From Candidatus Rokuibacteriota bacterium (GTDB taxonomy: Bacteria; Methylomirabilota; Methylomirabilia; Rokubacteriales; CSP1-6): DNA of 59,873 nt. Made by a program: the position numbers and the translations under genes. The DNA lies in contig QHSU01000094.1 of assembly GCA_003220535.1 (NCBI GenBank), positions 1 through 59,873 of the forward strand. The letters are read 5' to 3'. A model generated the notes under the pieces. That model saw only the letters and a list, made by a program, of their open reading frames with translations. It made no database searches and was not told where the DNA came from. The first letter of the stretch is position 1. The number at the start of each line of letters is the position of its first letter. Shown piece after piece: positions 18,192-25,399 of this stretch.

Positions 18192-19198
18192 AGTTCGGCC
18201 TCGGCCTCTCCGTCCAGCACCTGCCGGAGGAGCCGCAGGCCGTTCGCTTCCGGGAGCACGTCGAGCAGGTCCGTCTCGCGCGCGCCGTCGGATTCTCCTC
18301 GGTGTGGGCGAGCCAGCACTACCTCTCCGATCCCTTCACGTACTTCCAGCCGATCCCGACGCTCGCGCGCCTCGCCGCGGACGCGCGCGGCCTGACCCTC
18401 GGCACCGGGGTGCTCCTGCTGCCGCTCCACCACCCGGTCGAGATCGCCGAGCAGCTCGCGACGCTCGACGTGATTGCCGACGGACACCTGGTCTTCGGCG
18501 TCGGGCTCGGTTATCGCGACGTCGAGAACCGGGCGCTGGGTCACGACCCGAAAGATCGCGTCGGGCGCCTCGTCGAGGGGCTCGAGCTCGTCGAGCGGCT
18601 GTGGAGCGGGGAGCCCGTCACCTACGAGGGCCGGCACTTCAGCCTGCGGGGCGCGCGCATCTCGATGCGCCCACTCCAGAGCCCGCGTCCGCCGATCTGG
18701 CTCGCCGCCAACGGCGACGCGGGCGTCCGACGCGCCGCGCGCCTCGGCGACACCTGGCTGATGAACCCCCACGCCACGCTCGCGACGCTCGAGCGCCAGC
18801 TCGAGCTGTTCCGGCGCGCGCGGCGCGAGCTCGGGCGTCCGGCGGCCATCGAGACACCGCTGATCAAGGAGTGCTACGTGGCGCCGGAGACGGCGACGGC
18901 GGTCGCCGAAGCGGCGACGTTCCTCGGCCCGAAGTACAGCGCGTACCGCCGCTGGGAACAGGACAAGGCGCTCCCTGCCGGGGAGAGCTTCGACGCGAGC
19001 TTCGCGGAGCTGGCGCGCGACCGATTCATCGTCGGCGACCCCGGGCGCGTCGTCGAGGAGATCGCGCGCTATCGCGAGCGGCTCGGGGTCACGACGATGA
19101 TCTTCCGACTCCAGTGGCCGGGCATGGACCAGGAGAAGGTGCTGCGCTCGATCCGGCTCCTCGGCCAGAAGGTCCTGCTGAAGTTCCTGTCGAGCTAG
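18188..19198 (+). CDS. LLM-class flavin-dependent oxidoreductase
   Basis: This 336-residue luciferase-like monooxygenase homologue carries KFGLGLSVQHL at the N-terminus, FSSVWASQHYL, the LTLGTGVLLLPLHHPVEIAE strand-helix, FGVGLGYRDVE and RPPIWLAANG. These TIM-barrel enzymes use FMN or F420. The GTG start overlaps the DUF35 stop (GTGA), so the thiolase, DUF35 protein and oxidoreductase form a coupled operon, probably for catabolism of a cyclic or branched carboxylic acid. The substrate cannot be told. Confidence 0.88.
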   Translation: MKFGLGLSVQHLPEEPQAVRFREHVEQVRLARAVGFSSVWASQHYLSDPFTYFQPIPTLARLAADARGLTLGTGVLLLPLHHPVEIAEQLATLDVIADGHLVFGVGLGYRDVENRALGHDPKDRVGRLVEGLELVERLWSGEPVTYEGRHFSLRGARISMRPLQSPRPPIWLAANGDAGVRRAARLGDTWLMNPHATLATLERQLELFRRARRELGRPAAIETPLIKECYVAPETATAVAEAATFLGPKYSAYRRWEQDKALPAGESFDASFAELARDRFIVGDPGRVVEEIARYRERLGVTTMIFRLQWPGMDQEKVLRSIRLLGQKVLLKFLSS

Positions 19199-19231
19199 CG
19201 AAGGAATTACACGAGGAGGATGTAAGTCTTA

Positions 19232-19260
19232 CCGCGGCCGGGCCCCCATCGTGGCCGCGG
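19232..19260 (+). terminator. Hairpin after the thiolase operon
   Basis: CCGCGGCC and GGCCGCGG pair perfectly (8 bp) around a 13-nt loop, 33 nt after the oxidoreductase stop. There is no T-tract, so the role as terminator is tentative. Confidence 0.4.
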
Positions 19261-19351
19261 CGTCGCCCATCACCCGCGTTCGTCATGACTCATGGGCGCT
19301 CGCTCGCGTGGCATCCCCCTTGCGTCGCTCGGACGACGGGAGGCGACGCTC

Positions 19352-19867
19352 GTGAAGCCATCGTGCGCACCCCGCGTGGGTCTCCGAATCACTCTGCCGA
19401 TACTCCTGATCCCGCTGGCGGAACGCGGCTGGGCGCAGGTCCCCGCCGGTCCGACGAGGCCGGTGGACCCGGCGCGGGCCGAGGGTGCGGTCACCCTTGT
19501 CCTGATCGTGGCGGCCGGCCTGCTGTTGATCCTGGGCATCGTCGGGAAAATGCTCGATCTGAGGCTCCGGCGCGACGGCGAAGGCGTGGCGGTGAAGGGC
19601 TTGATCGCCGAGGCGCTTCGCCGCGATCCGGCGTTGCTCGGCCTCGCGCTCACGCCGACGGTGCGCGTGCCGCTCTTCAGAGGATCGCCCGTCACCATCC
19701 GGGTCGCCGGCCAGGTGCCGTCGGATCAGCTCAGGCGGGCCGCGCTCCGCCGCGTCAAGCGGGCAGCCGCGACGGATCTGCTCGTCGCCGTGCGAATCAA
19801 GTCGCGGATCGGGGTCGTGCCGATCGCGTCGAGCTCGCCTCCGCTCAGAACAGCGCGATTGGCTTGA
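19352..19867 (+). CDS. Membrane-anchored BON-like domain protein
   Basis: The protein has 171 residues. GTG at 19352 is favoured because GGGAGG lies 8 nt upstream. The N-terminus has a hydrophobic segment (ITLPILLIPLAERGWAQ), then a second transmembrane helix (VTLVLIVAAGLLLILGIV). The C-terminal 90 residues resemble a BON domain (LIAEALRRDP, VTIRVAGQVPSDQLRRAALR, ATDLLVAVRI), usually a phospholipid- or envelope-binding module. It is probably anchored in the inner membrane with the domain exposed. No partner is evident. Confidence 0.6.
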   Translation: MKPSCAPRVGLRITLPILLIPLAERGWAQVPAGPTRPVDPARAEGAVTLVLIVAAGLLLILGIVGKMLDLRLRRDGEGVAVKGLIAEALRRDPALLGLALTPTVRVPLFRGSPVTIRVAGQVPSDQLRRAALRRVKRAAATDLLVAVRIKSRIGVVPIASSSPPLRTARLA

Positions 19868-19935
19868 CCGGCGAGCCCGTCGTGTGCTGGAGCCTGGGCG
19901 GCGCGATCGTGAGCAGGAATTCCCAGCGGCCAGCC
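19845..19935 (-). pseudogene. C-terminal end of a cyclase-family (kynurenine-formamidase-like) gene
   Basis: The minus strand reads RWEFLLTIAPPRLQHTTGSP, then VKPIALF and stop, which is the characteristic terminal segment of cyclase-family hydrolases. Nothing of the other 200-plus residues precedes it; instead the stop of the LigA-like gene lies directly upstream. A deletion has removed the body of the gene. Confidence 0.6.
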
Positions 19936-20213
19936 TAGAAGAATTCGAAGGAGACCGGCTCGCGCTCCATTCGGAGGCGAAGGTCCGCCATGAACACGAG
20001 ATAGGGGTGCGCCCCATGGGCGAGGAGCGCGTCGCGGTCCCCGCGGAGGACGGCGGCCGCGTGCTCCGCCTCGAGCCCCAGCTCGCCCATCGCGGCCCGG
20101 GCGTCTTTCAAGAACCGCGCACGGAACTCGTCGTCCGACTTGAGCGCGAAGAGGCAGCGATTCAGCCGGTACGCGGCGGCCGGCGGAAAGCGGTAGTGCA
20201 TCTGGTCGGTCAC
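19935..20213 (-). CDS. LigA-like small subunit of an extradiol dioxygenase
   Basis: The 92-residue all-helical protein resembles the alpha subunit of protocatechuate 4,5-dioxygenase (YRLNRCLFALKSDDEFRARF, MGELGLEAEHAAAVLRGD). This subunit covers the active site of the LigB-type catalytic subunit. GTG overlaps the stop of the catalytic-subunit gene (GTGA), giving one operon. The usual order alpha-then-beta is reversed here. Confidence 0.78.
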   Translation of the reverse strand: MTDQMHYRFPPAAAYRLNRCLFALKSDDEFRARFLKDARAAMGELGLEAEHAAAVLRGDRDALLAHGAHPYLVFMADLRLRMEREPVSFEFF

Positions 20214-20995
20214 GCGGGCCACTCCACCACCGCGTTGCCGTGATGCCACGAGGGCTCGTAGCAGTACACGTCGGCCTTCGCGTCGTCGAGGGCGCCGAGA
20301 AGCGTGGCCCAGGTCCTGAGCTCGATGTTGCCCATCTTGTCCAGCTCCTCGCCGGTGACCGCGGCCAGCTCGCGACCCCGGCCTTCTTTCAGCGCGGCCA
20401 GCAGGCGGCGATCGTACTCGAACTCGGGCGACGCGTACCGATCGGTTCCCGGGAAGTGGGACATCCCGCCCGACGCCATCAGGACCACCCGTTCCGGACG
20501 CGCCCGGACGATCTCACCCAGCGCCCGGCCCCACTCGTAGCAGCGCCGGGGCGTGGGCTGAGGCGGCAGATACACGTTCACGTGCAGCGGGACGATCGGC
20601 ACCGCCGGCTCCGGCATGGTGAAGTGCAGCGGGACATAGAACGCGTAGTCGAGCGGGGCCGCCTGCGTGTAGAAGAGATCGAAGCCGCGCTCGACCCCCT
20701 GCTCGACGATCGTCCGGGCCAGGGGCTCGTGGATCGGGAACCGATAGCGATAGTGCGCGAACGTTCCGCGGCACTCCGTCCCGACGTAGACGGCGAGCGC
20801 CGGGACCGAGTCGAGGAAGAACGCCTCGACGTGGTCTCCGGCGACGATCGCGATCGCGTCCGCGCGGAGCGCTTCCAGCCGTCGTTTCACCCGGGCGAAG
20901 GCGGCGTGGACGCGCAGGACGAGGTCGCGGTCCTCGGTGCCGGGACGCGCCAGCAGCTGGGGCGTGTGCGCGCACGCGAACGCGCCGACCAGCAC
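20210..20995 (-). CDS. LigB-family extradiol ring-cleavage dioxygenase, catalytic subunit
   Basis: This 261-residue PF02900-type protein shows the Fe(II)-ligand and acid-base histidines of the class III extradiol dioxygenases: ACAHTPQLL near residue 9, VAGDHVEAFF, MASGGMSHFPGT and WHHGN near the end. It would cleave a catechol-like ring together with the LigA-like subunit. The aromatic substrate is unknown; gallate, protocatechuate and 2-aminophenol types are all possible. Confidence 0.85.
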   Translation of the reverse strand: MLVGAFACAHTPQLLARPGTEDRDLVLRVHAAFARVKRRLEALRADAIAIVAGDHVEAFFLDSVPALAVYVGTECRGTFAHYRYRFPIHEPLARTIVEQGVERGFDLFYTQAAPLDYAFYVPLHFTMPEPAVPIVPLHVNVYLPPQPTPRRCYEWGRALGEIVRARPERVVLMASGGMSHFPGTDRYASPEFEYDRRLLAALKEGRGRELAAVTGEELDKMGNIELRTWATLLGALDDAKADVYCYEPSWHHGNAVVEWPA

Positions 20996-21052
20996 CGGCT
21001 CAGCTCCGGGCCCCGGCGTCGACCACGGGCCGGGGAAGGTGCCACGACGTTT

Positions 21053-21571
21053 TCACGCGGTGATTCTCCTCACGATCTCTTCGAACGCCTTGTCGGCGAG
21101 GGCCCGCACCTCCTCACGCGTGAGCGGCTGGATCGGATGGGCCACCACCACGGTCTGGTAGCCGTGGGCGCCGAGCGCCTCGGCCTGCGCTCGCGCGGCG
21201 CCGGTGAACTCCGACGAGATGACCGTCGCGACCGGGATGCCGTTGTCCTCGAAGAACACGCCGTCGTGCACACTGCACGTTGTGCACGACCCTCAGTCGG
21301 CGAGGCCCTCGACGAGAACGTCGGTGGCGCCGACGATCTCCTGGCGGAGGGCGTCGGGCGCCGGCCGCGCGAACGTCGGCTTCTTCTTGCGGATGATGGC
21401 CTTCGGTGTCGCGCGCTCGCGCAGGAGCTCCTCGAGGCGGTCGAGGAGGTGGTTTCCCTGCGCCTTCGAGATATCGAGCAGCGTGACGACCTTGCCGTCG
21501 AGGCTGGCAGGCCTCGACGCCGTCTTGCGTGGAACGGCGACGGAATCGGTGGGGTCGAGATACTCGGTCAT
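21053..21571 (-). CDS. UGSC-family protein, probable selenoprotein (TGA decoded as Sec at residue 93)
   Basis: Two adjacent frames joined by one in-frame TGA (21293-21295) make a continuous 172-residue protein. Residues before it end LVEGLAD; after it the text continues GSCTTCSVHDGVFFEDNG and IPVATVISSEF to a normal C-terminus. The TGA falls exactly at the first position of the U/C-G-S-C motif that names this family, in which Sec or Cys occupies that site. A strong hairpin follows immediately. The start ATG has CAGGAGGA upstream and overlaps the stop of the 350-residue gene. The biochemical role is unknown; U-x-x-C plus a second Cys suggests thiol/selenol redox. Conventional gene callers would split or truncate it. 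Confidence 0.82.
21263..21290 (-). promoter_or_regulatory. Candidate bacterial SECIS hairpin
   Basis: Two bases after the TGA, GTCGTGCACA pairs perfectly with TGTGCACGAC (10 bp) around the 8-nt loop ACGTGCAG. The loop starts 13 nt after the TGA, slightly nearer than the usual 16-37 nt, and has a GT in it. Position directly 3' of the codon within coding sequence is as required for SelB recruitment. Confidence 0.7.
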
Positions 21572-22620
21572 GGGAGGATCCTCCTGAAGACGAGGTTGGA
21601 GCCCTTGGAGAACGTCCAGCCCGGCACGATCGCCGAGAAGCGCCCGGCGGTGCCGCCGGCGACCACCAGCTTGATGTTCTCGGGCGCGCGGAACTTCGGG
21701 ATCATCTCGGTCTCGCTCGCGGGGTCGCGGAACTTCGCGAGGACGTGCTCGGGAAGCCCCTCGCCGCCGTCACGTCCGGGCAGGAGCTCGCGCACCGGCC
21801 ACCGGAGCCGATCGTGGAGCCAGCGACGCACGTCGGACTTCTTCCAGCCAGCGTCGCCGAAGATCTTCGCGTGCTCGGGCGAGAGCACGAGCAGCGTGTC
21901 GCCCCAGTGCGTCATCCGGTGATGAGAGATGACGGCCATGCTCGCGGCGATCGTCGGCAGGAGATCCTCGGGGGTGCGGCTGCGCTGCGCGTAGACGCCG
22001 AGCGGCGCGTCGGCGGCCAGCAGGGCGACGGTGCTCTGCTCGGGCGCGAACCCGTGCTCGACCGCGAGCGACTCCCAGGGGCTCGCCTCTTCGTGCTCGC
22101 CGATACAGTAGGTGTAGCGCCCCGGGTGGGCGAGCGTGGACATGCTGACGGCGCCCGGCTTCGCCCCGCCCAGGTTGACGCAGACGAGCCTCAGCGCGCG
22201 ACCGATCGTCGCGTTGGCGCGCGCGCCGGAGCCGAACACTCCCGCCCCGGAGTTGATCTCGAGCGCCGCCCGGATCGGGCCATTCACGATGACGAGCGGC
22301 GACGGCGCGTTGGTGGTCGCCGAGACTCCGTGTAGGTCAAAGGCTTCGTCGCAGGCCGCGTCGACCGCCGCGATGACCACGGGAAGATATTCGGGACGAC
22401 AACCCGCCATCACCGCATTGATCGCGATCTTCTCGACGGTCGCGCGCCCGTAGTTGGGCGGCACGAGCGCCACCAGCTCGCCGGCCGCGCGCCCGGTCGC
22501 CGCGACCGCCCGCGCCACGAGAGCGCGGGTCGGCGGGACGACCGGGAGCCCGTCGGTGACGCCACGGGCGTAGAGGCTCTCGATCGCGTCGGCGTGCAGA
22601 TCGGGCTCGACCGGTGACAT
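21568..22620 (-). CDS. Conserved protein of unknown function coupled to the UGSC protein
   Basis: The protein has 350 residues and looks soluble, with a possible redox or nucleotide fold: DGLPVVPPTRALV near the N-terminus, NYGRATVEKIAINAVMAGC, the glycine-rich INSGAGVFGSGARANATIGR, and HWGDTLLVLSPEHAKIFGD. No signal peptide and no domain that I can name. Its stop overlaps the start of the UGSC gene (ATGA), implying translational coupling and a shared complex or pathway. ATG at 22620 is the first in the frame. Confidence 0.75.
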   Translation of the reverse strand: MSPVEPDLHADAIESLYARGVTDGLPVVPPTRALVARAVAATGRAAGELVALVPPNYGRATVEKIAINAVMAGCRPEYLPVVIAAVDAACDEAFDLHGVSATTNAPSPLVIVNGPIRAALEINSGAGVFGSGARANATIGRALRLVCVNLGGAKPGAVSMSTLAHPGRYTYCIGEHEEASPWESLAVEHGFAPEQSTVALLAADAPLGVYAQRSRTPEDLLPTIAASMAVISHHRMTHWGDTLLVLSPEHAKIFGDAGWKKSDVRRWLHDRLRWPVRELLPGRDGGEGLPEHVLAKFRDPASETEMIPKFRAPENIKLVVAGGTAGRFSAIVPGWTFSKGSNLVFRRILP

Positions 22621-22686
22621 GCCCAGAGGCTAACACAGTCGCGCGGACGGATCGGTCGCGGCGCGACGCGTCGATCGGCGCGTGTG

Positions 22687-23094
22687 TCAGCGAGTCGGGG
22701 CCGAGTTCGCGAGCGCCGAGGCGGTCGGGCCGGCGGCGATGGCGACCGGCCCCAGCAATCCGTAGCGGTGGACGGCGGCCGCCAGCAGGCTCAGCAGCAC
22801 GGCCAGCACGAGGACGCCGGCGATCGCGTGGCGATAGCGGCGCCGCATTCCAAGAACTATAGATGTGAGCGCGGCGAGGAGGGGCACGCTGGTGAGCGCC
22901 GGGGCGGCGGTCGCGAAATGGCCCAGCCGCCACGCGACGACACCGATGAGCAGGAGACCCAACGTGCCCAGCGTGGCGAACCCCGGAAGCACGTGATGGT
23001 ACTCCGGCTCGGGCGGCAGCTTGAGCATCTTGCGGCAGAGCCGTCTCCGCCGCGCCTCCTCCGGGCTCTCGGAGCGCCACAGCGTGAGTCTCAT
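22687..23094 (-). CDS. Small polytopic membrane protein, unknown function
   Basis: The protein has about 135 residues. A cytoplasmic lead (CRKMLKLPPEPEYHHVLPG) is followed by four predicted membrane helices (TLGTLGLLLIGVVAW, ALTSVPLLAALTSIVLG, AIAGVLVLAVLLSLLAAAV, LLGPVAIAAG). The ATG for MRLTLWRS at 23094 is preferred over an upstream start at 23139. No motif suggests an activity. It may share a promoter region with the divergent universal stress gene. Confidence 0.55.
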   Translation of the reverse strand: MRLTLWRSESPEEARRRRLCRKMLKLPPEPEYHHVLPGFATLGTLGLLLIGVVAWRLGHFATAAPALTSVPLLAALTSIVLGMRRRYRHAIAGVLVLAVLLSLLAAAVHRYGLLGPVAIAAGPTASALANSAPTR

Positions 23095-23400
23095 CAGTAC
23101 CAGAGAATGTGCAAACGCCGCACCACCCGGCGGCAACACGCCAAGTATCCGGATTTCATACGTCCTGAATGCGCGCTGGTCCCGGACCGGGCGGCTCGTG
23201 ACTGCTCAGACCGCTCAGAAATTGACCGAGCGGCACGATTTCCAGATTTGATCGTGTGGCCGTCGGGCCTCGACACCTCCCGCTGATGTTTGGATGCGTC
23301 CTGTAAGCGCCGAGATTCTCCGCCCGTGCATCGTCCGGGAATCCCTCGACGCGGCGCCGGCGTCCCAAGAGTATGCCGAGGAAAGACGAGGGAGGATGAC
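23095..23400. other. Divergent intergenic region
   Basis: It separates the membrane protein and the universal stress gene and must hold both promoters. I see no clear hexamers, hairpin or repeat. Short frames here are composition-driven. Confidence 0.4.
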
Positions 23401-23832
23401 ATGGCGAAGAGGATCTTGACACCTATCGATGGTCGGCAACAGAGCGCGACCATCGTCCCGGTGGTCGCGGCGCTCGCGCGTGGCGCCGGGTCGACGGTTC
23501 GTCTGTTGAAAGTGTTCCCGGTGCCGGAGCGGGTGGCCGGCCCGAACGGACGGACGATCGCGTACGTCGATCAGGAGATGTCGCGGCTGACGGCCGCGGG
23601 GCTGGACGAGCTGGCGCAGGTCGAGGCCGAGCTGGAAGGGATTCCGGTCGAGCGGGTCGTGCGATTCGGTGAGCCGGCGGAAGAGATCCGGCTCGAGGCC
23701 GAGGCGTTCAACGCCGACCTCGTGGCGCTCGCGACGTCGCGCCGTGGCCGGCTGCGCAGCGCGCTGGCGCCCGGCGTGACCGAGCGCGTGGCCCGCGAGG
23801 CGCCGGTGCCCACGCTGGTGCTTCGCGCCTGA
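23401..23832 (+). CDS. Universal stress protein (UspA family)
   Basis: The single 143-residue UspA domain has the N-terminal strand RILTPIDGRQQSATIV, the central EGIPVERVVRFGEPAEEI and the ATP-binding-type end DLVALATSRRGRLRSALAPG, then APVPTLVLRA. The last resembles G-2x-G-9x-G(S/T) but is altered, so ATP binding is uncertain. The start follows GGGAGGA. It converges on phoU with a 3-nt gap. Confidence 0.9.
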   Translation: MAKRILTPIDGRQQSATIVPVVAALARGAGSTVRLLKVFPVPERVAGPNGRTIAYVDQEMSRLTAAGLDELAQVEAELEGIPVERVVRFGEPAEEIRLEAEAFNADLVALATSRRGRLRSALAPGVTERVAREAPVPTLVLRA

Positions 23833-23835
23833 GGC

Positions 23836-24492
23836 TCAGGCCAGCATGTGCCGCACCATCTTGCTCTCGACGAGGTAAATCACCATCTCGGCGATGTTGG
23901 TCGCGTGGTCGGCGACGCGTTCGAGGAAGCGCGAGACGAGGATGAGCCGGATGGCCCGGGGAATCGTCTTCGGGTCCTCCATCATGTAGGTCAGGAGCTC
24001 CCGGAAGATCTGCTCCTTCAGCGCGTCCACGTCGGCGTCTTCGCCGCACACGCGGCGCGCCAGATCGGTGTCGCGGCTGACGAATGCGTCGAGGCTTTCC
24101 TTGACCATGCGCTGCGCCTTCTCGGCCATCCGCGGCAGATCGACGTAGGGCTTGAGTTGCGGCTCGGGATTCAGCTCGATCGTGCGCTGGGCGATGTTGA
24201 CCGCCTGGTCGCCGATGCGCTCGAGATCGGTGACGATCTTCATCGCGGTCGTGATGAAGCGGAGGTCGCCCGCGGTCGGCTGGTGGAGCGCCAGCAGCTC
24301 CACGCATTTCTCGTCGATCTCAACGTCGTAGGTGTTCACCTGTCGGTCGCGGTCGATGACCTCCTGCGCGAGCTCGCTGTCACGCTCGATGAGGGCCCGC
24401 ATGACCCGCCGGATCTGGTCCTCGACCAGCCCCCCCATCGCCAGGAGGGTCTGCTTGAGCGCGTCCAGCTCTTCGTGAAAATGGCGCTGCAT
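23836..24492 (-). CDS. phoU: Phosphate-specific transport system accessory protein PhoU
   Basis: This 218-residue protein has two PhoU helical bundles with the metal-binding E/D-x-x-x-D motifs (LERIGDQAVNIAQRT; LERVADHATNIAEMV). PhoU restrains PstSCAB transport and PhoR signalling when phosphate is plentiful. It is the last gene of the minus-strand phoB-pstS-pstC-pstA-pstB-phoU series, 15 nt after pstB, so likely cotranscribed. Confidence 0.96.
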   Translation of the reverse strand: MQRHFHEELDALKQTLLAMGGLVEDQIRRVMRALIERDSELAQEVIDRDRQVNTYDVEIDEKCVELLALHQPTAGDLRFITTAMKIVTDLERIGDQAVNIAQRTIELNPEPQLKPYVDLPRMAEKAQRMVKESLDAFVSRDTDLARRVCGEDADVDALKEQIFRELLTYMMEDPKTIPRAIRLILVSRFLERVADHATNIAEMVIYLVESKMVRHMLA

Positions 24493-24507
24493 TCGCCGCC
24501 TCCGCTC

Positions 24508-25326
24508 TCAGCCGAACCGGCCGGTGATGTAGTCTTCGGTCCGCTTGTCGCGCGGGTTCGTGAACAGCGCCCGCGTGACTCCGACCTCGACCAGCTCGCC
24601 CAGCAGCATGAAGCCCGTATAGTCCGACACCCGCGCCGCCTGCTGCATGTTGTGGGTCACGATGACGATCGTATAGCTGTTCTTCAGCTCGAGCATCAGC
24701 TCTTCGATCTTGGCGGTGGCGATCGGGTCGAGCGCCGAGCAGGGCTCGTCCATCAGCAGGACGTCCGGCTCGACGGCGATAGCGCGGGCGATGCAGAGCC
24801 GCTGCTGCTGGCCCCCCGACAGCCCGAGCGCGCTCTCGTTGAGGCGGTCGTTGACCTCGTCCCAGAGCGCGGAGGCCCGCAGGCTCCGCTCGACGATCCC
24901 CTCGAGATCGCTCCGGCCGCCGACGCCCAGGATGCGGGGACCGTAGGCCACGTTCTCGAAGATGGACTTCGGAAAGGGATTCGACTTCTGGAACACCATG
25001 CCGACCCGCTTGCGGAGCTCGGTGACGTCCAGCGTGGGGTCGTGGATGTCCGTCCCGCCGATGCGGATGTTGCCGGCCATCCGGACGCCGTCGACCAGGT
25101 CGTTCATCCGGTTCAGGCAGCGGAGCAGGGTGGACTTGCCGCAGCCCGACGGCCCGATGTAGGCGGTCACGCGGTGCTTGGGCACGGACATGGAGATGTC
25201 CTTGAGCGCCAGCTTCTCGCCGTACCAGAGCGAGACGTGGTCGATCTCAACCATCGGCATTTCCATGATACCCGCGGCGCTCGCGTGGACATTCAGGCTT
25301 GCGACGACCTTGACCTCGGGGGGCAT
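24508..25326 (-). CDS. pstB: Phosphate ABC transporter ATP-binding protein PstB
   Basis: Length is 272 residues. Walker A GPSGCGKST, Q-loop FQKSNPFPKSIFENV (typical of PstB), signature LSGGQQQRLCIARA, Walker B VLLMDEPCSALDP and switch VTHNMQQ are all present. It powers phosphate uptake from the cytoplasmic face. Start chosen at the methionine preceded by GAGGAGGAGG; a later Met before VEIDHVSLWYG is an alternative. Confidence 0.96.
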   Translation of the reverse strand: MPPEVKVVASLNVHASAAGIMEMPMVEIDHVSLWYGEKLALKDISMSVPKHRVTAYIGPSGCGKSTLLRCLNRMNDLVDGVRMAGNIRIGGTDIHDPTLDVTELRKRVGMVFQKSNPFPKSIFENVAYGPRILGVGGRSDLEGIVERSLRASALWDEVNDRLNESALGLSGGQQQRLCIARAIAVEPDVLLMDEPCSALDPIATAKIEELMLELKNSYTIVIVTHNMQQAARVSDYTGFMLLGELVEVGVTRALFTNPRDKRTEDYITGRFG

Positions 25327-25399
25327 ACCCTCCTCCTCGTCAACGCTCGCCTCGCACGCGGGGGCCCAGCCCCCGGCCGTGCTACGGCTCGCACGACCG

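Noticed and set aside
16757..19198. 813-codon frame spanning the thiolase, DUF35 and LLM genes
   Set aside because: Only its last 336 codons (from the GTG at 18188) are the LLM oxidoreductase; the upstream part is an out-of-frame reading of two well-supported genes.
21293..21295. The in-frame TGA as a simple nonsense mutation making a pseudogene
   Set aside because: The codon is at the exact family Sec/Cys position, the sequence after it is uninterrupted and conserved-looking, and a hairpin follows. Decay would be expected to leave further damage, and none is seen.
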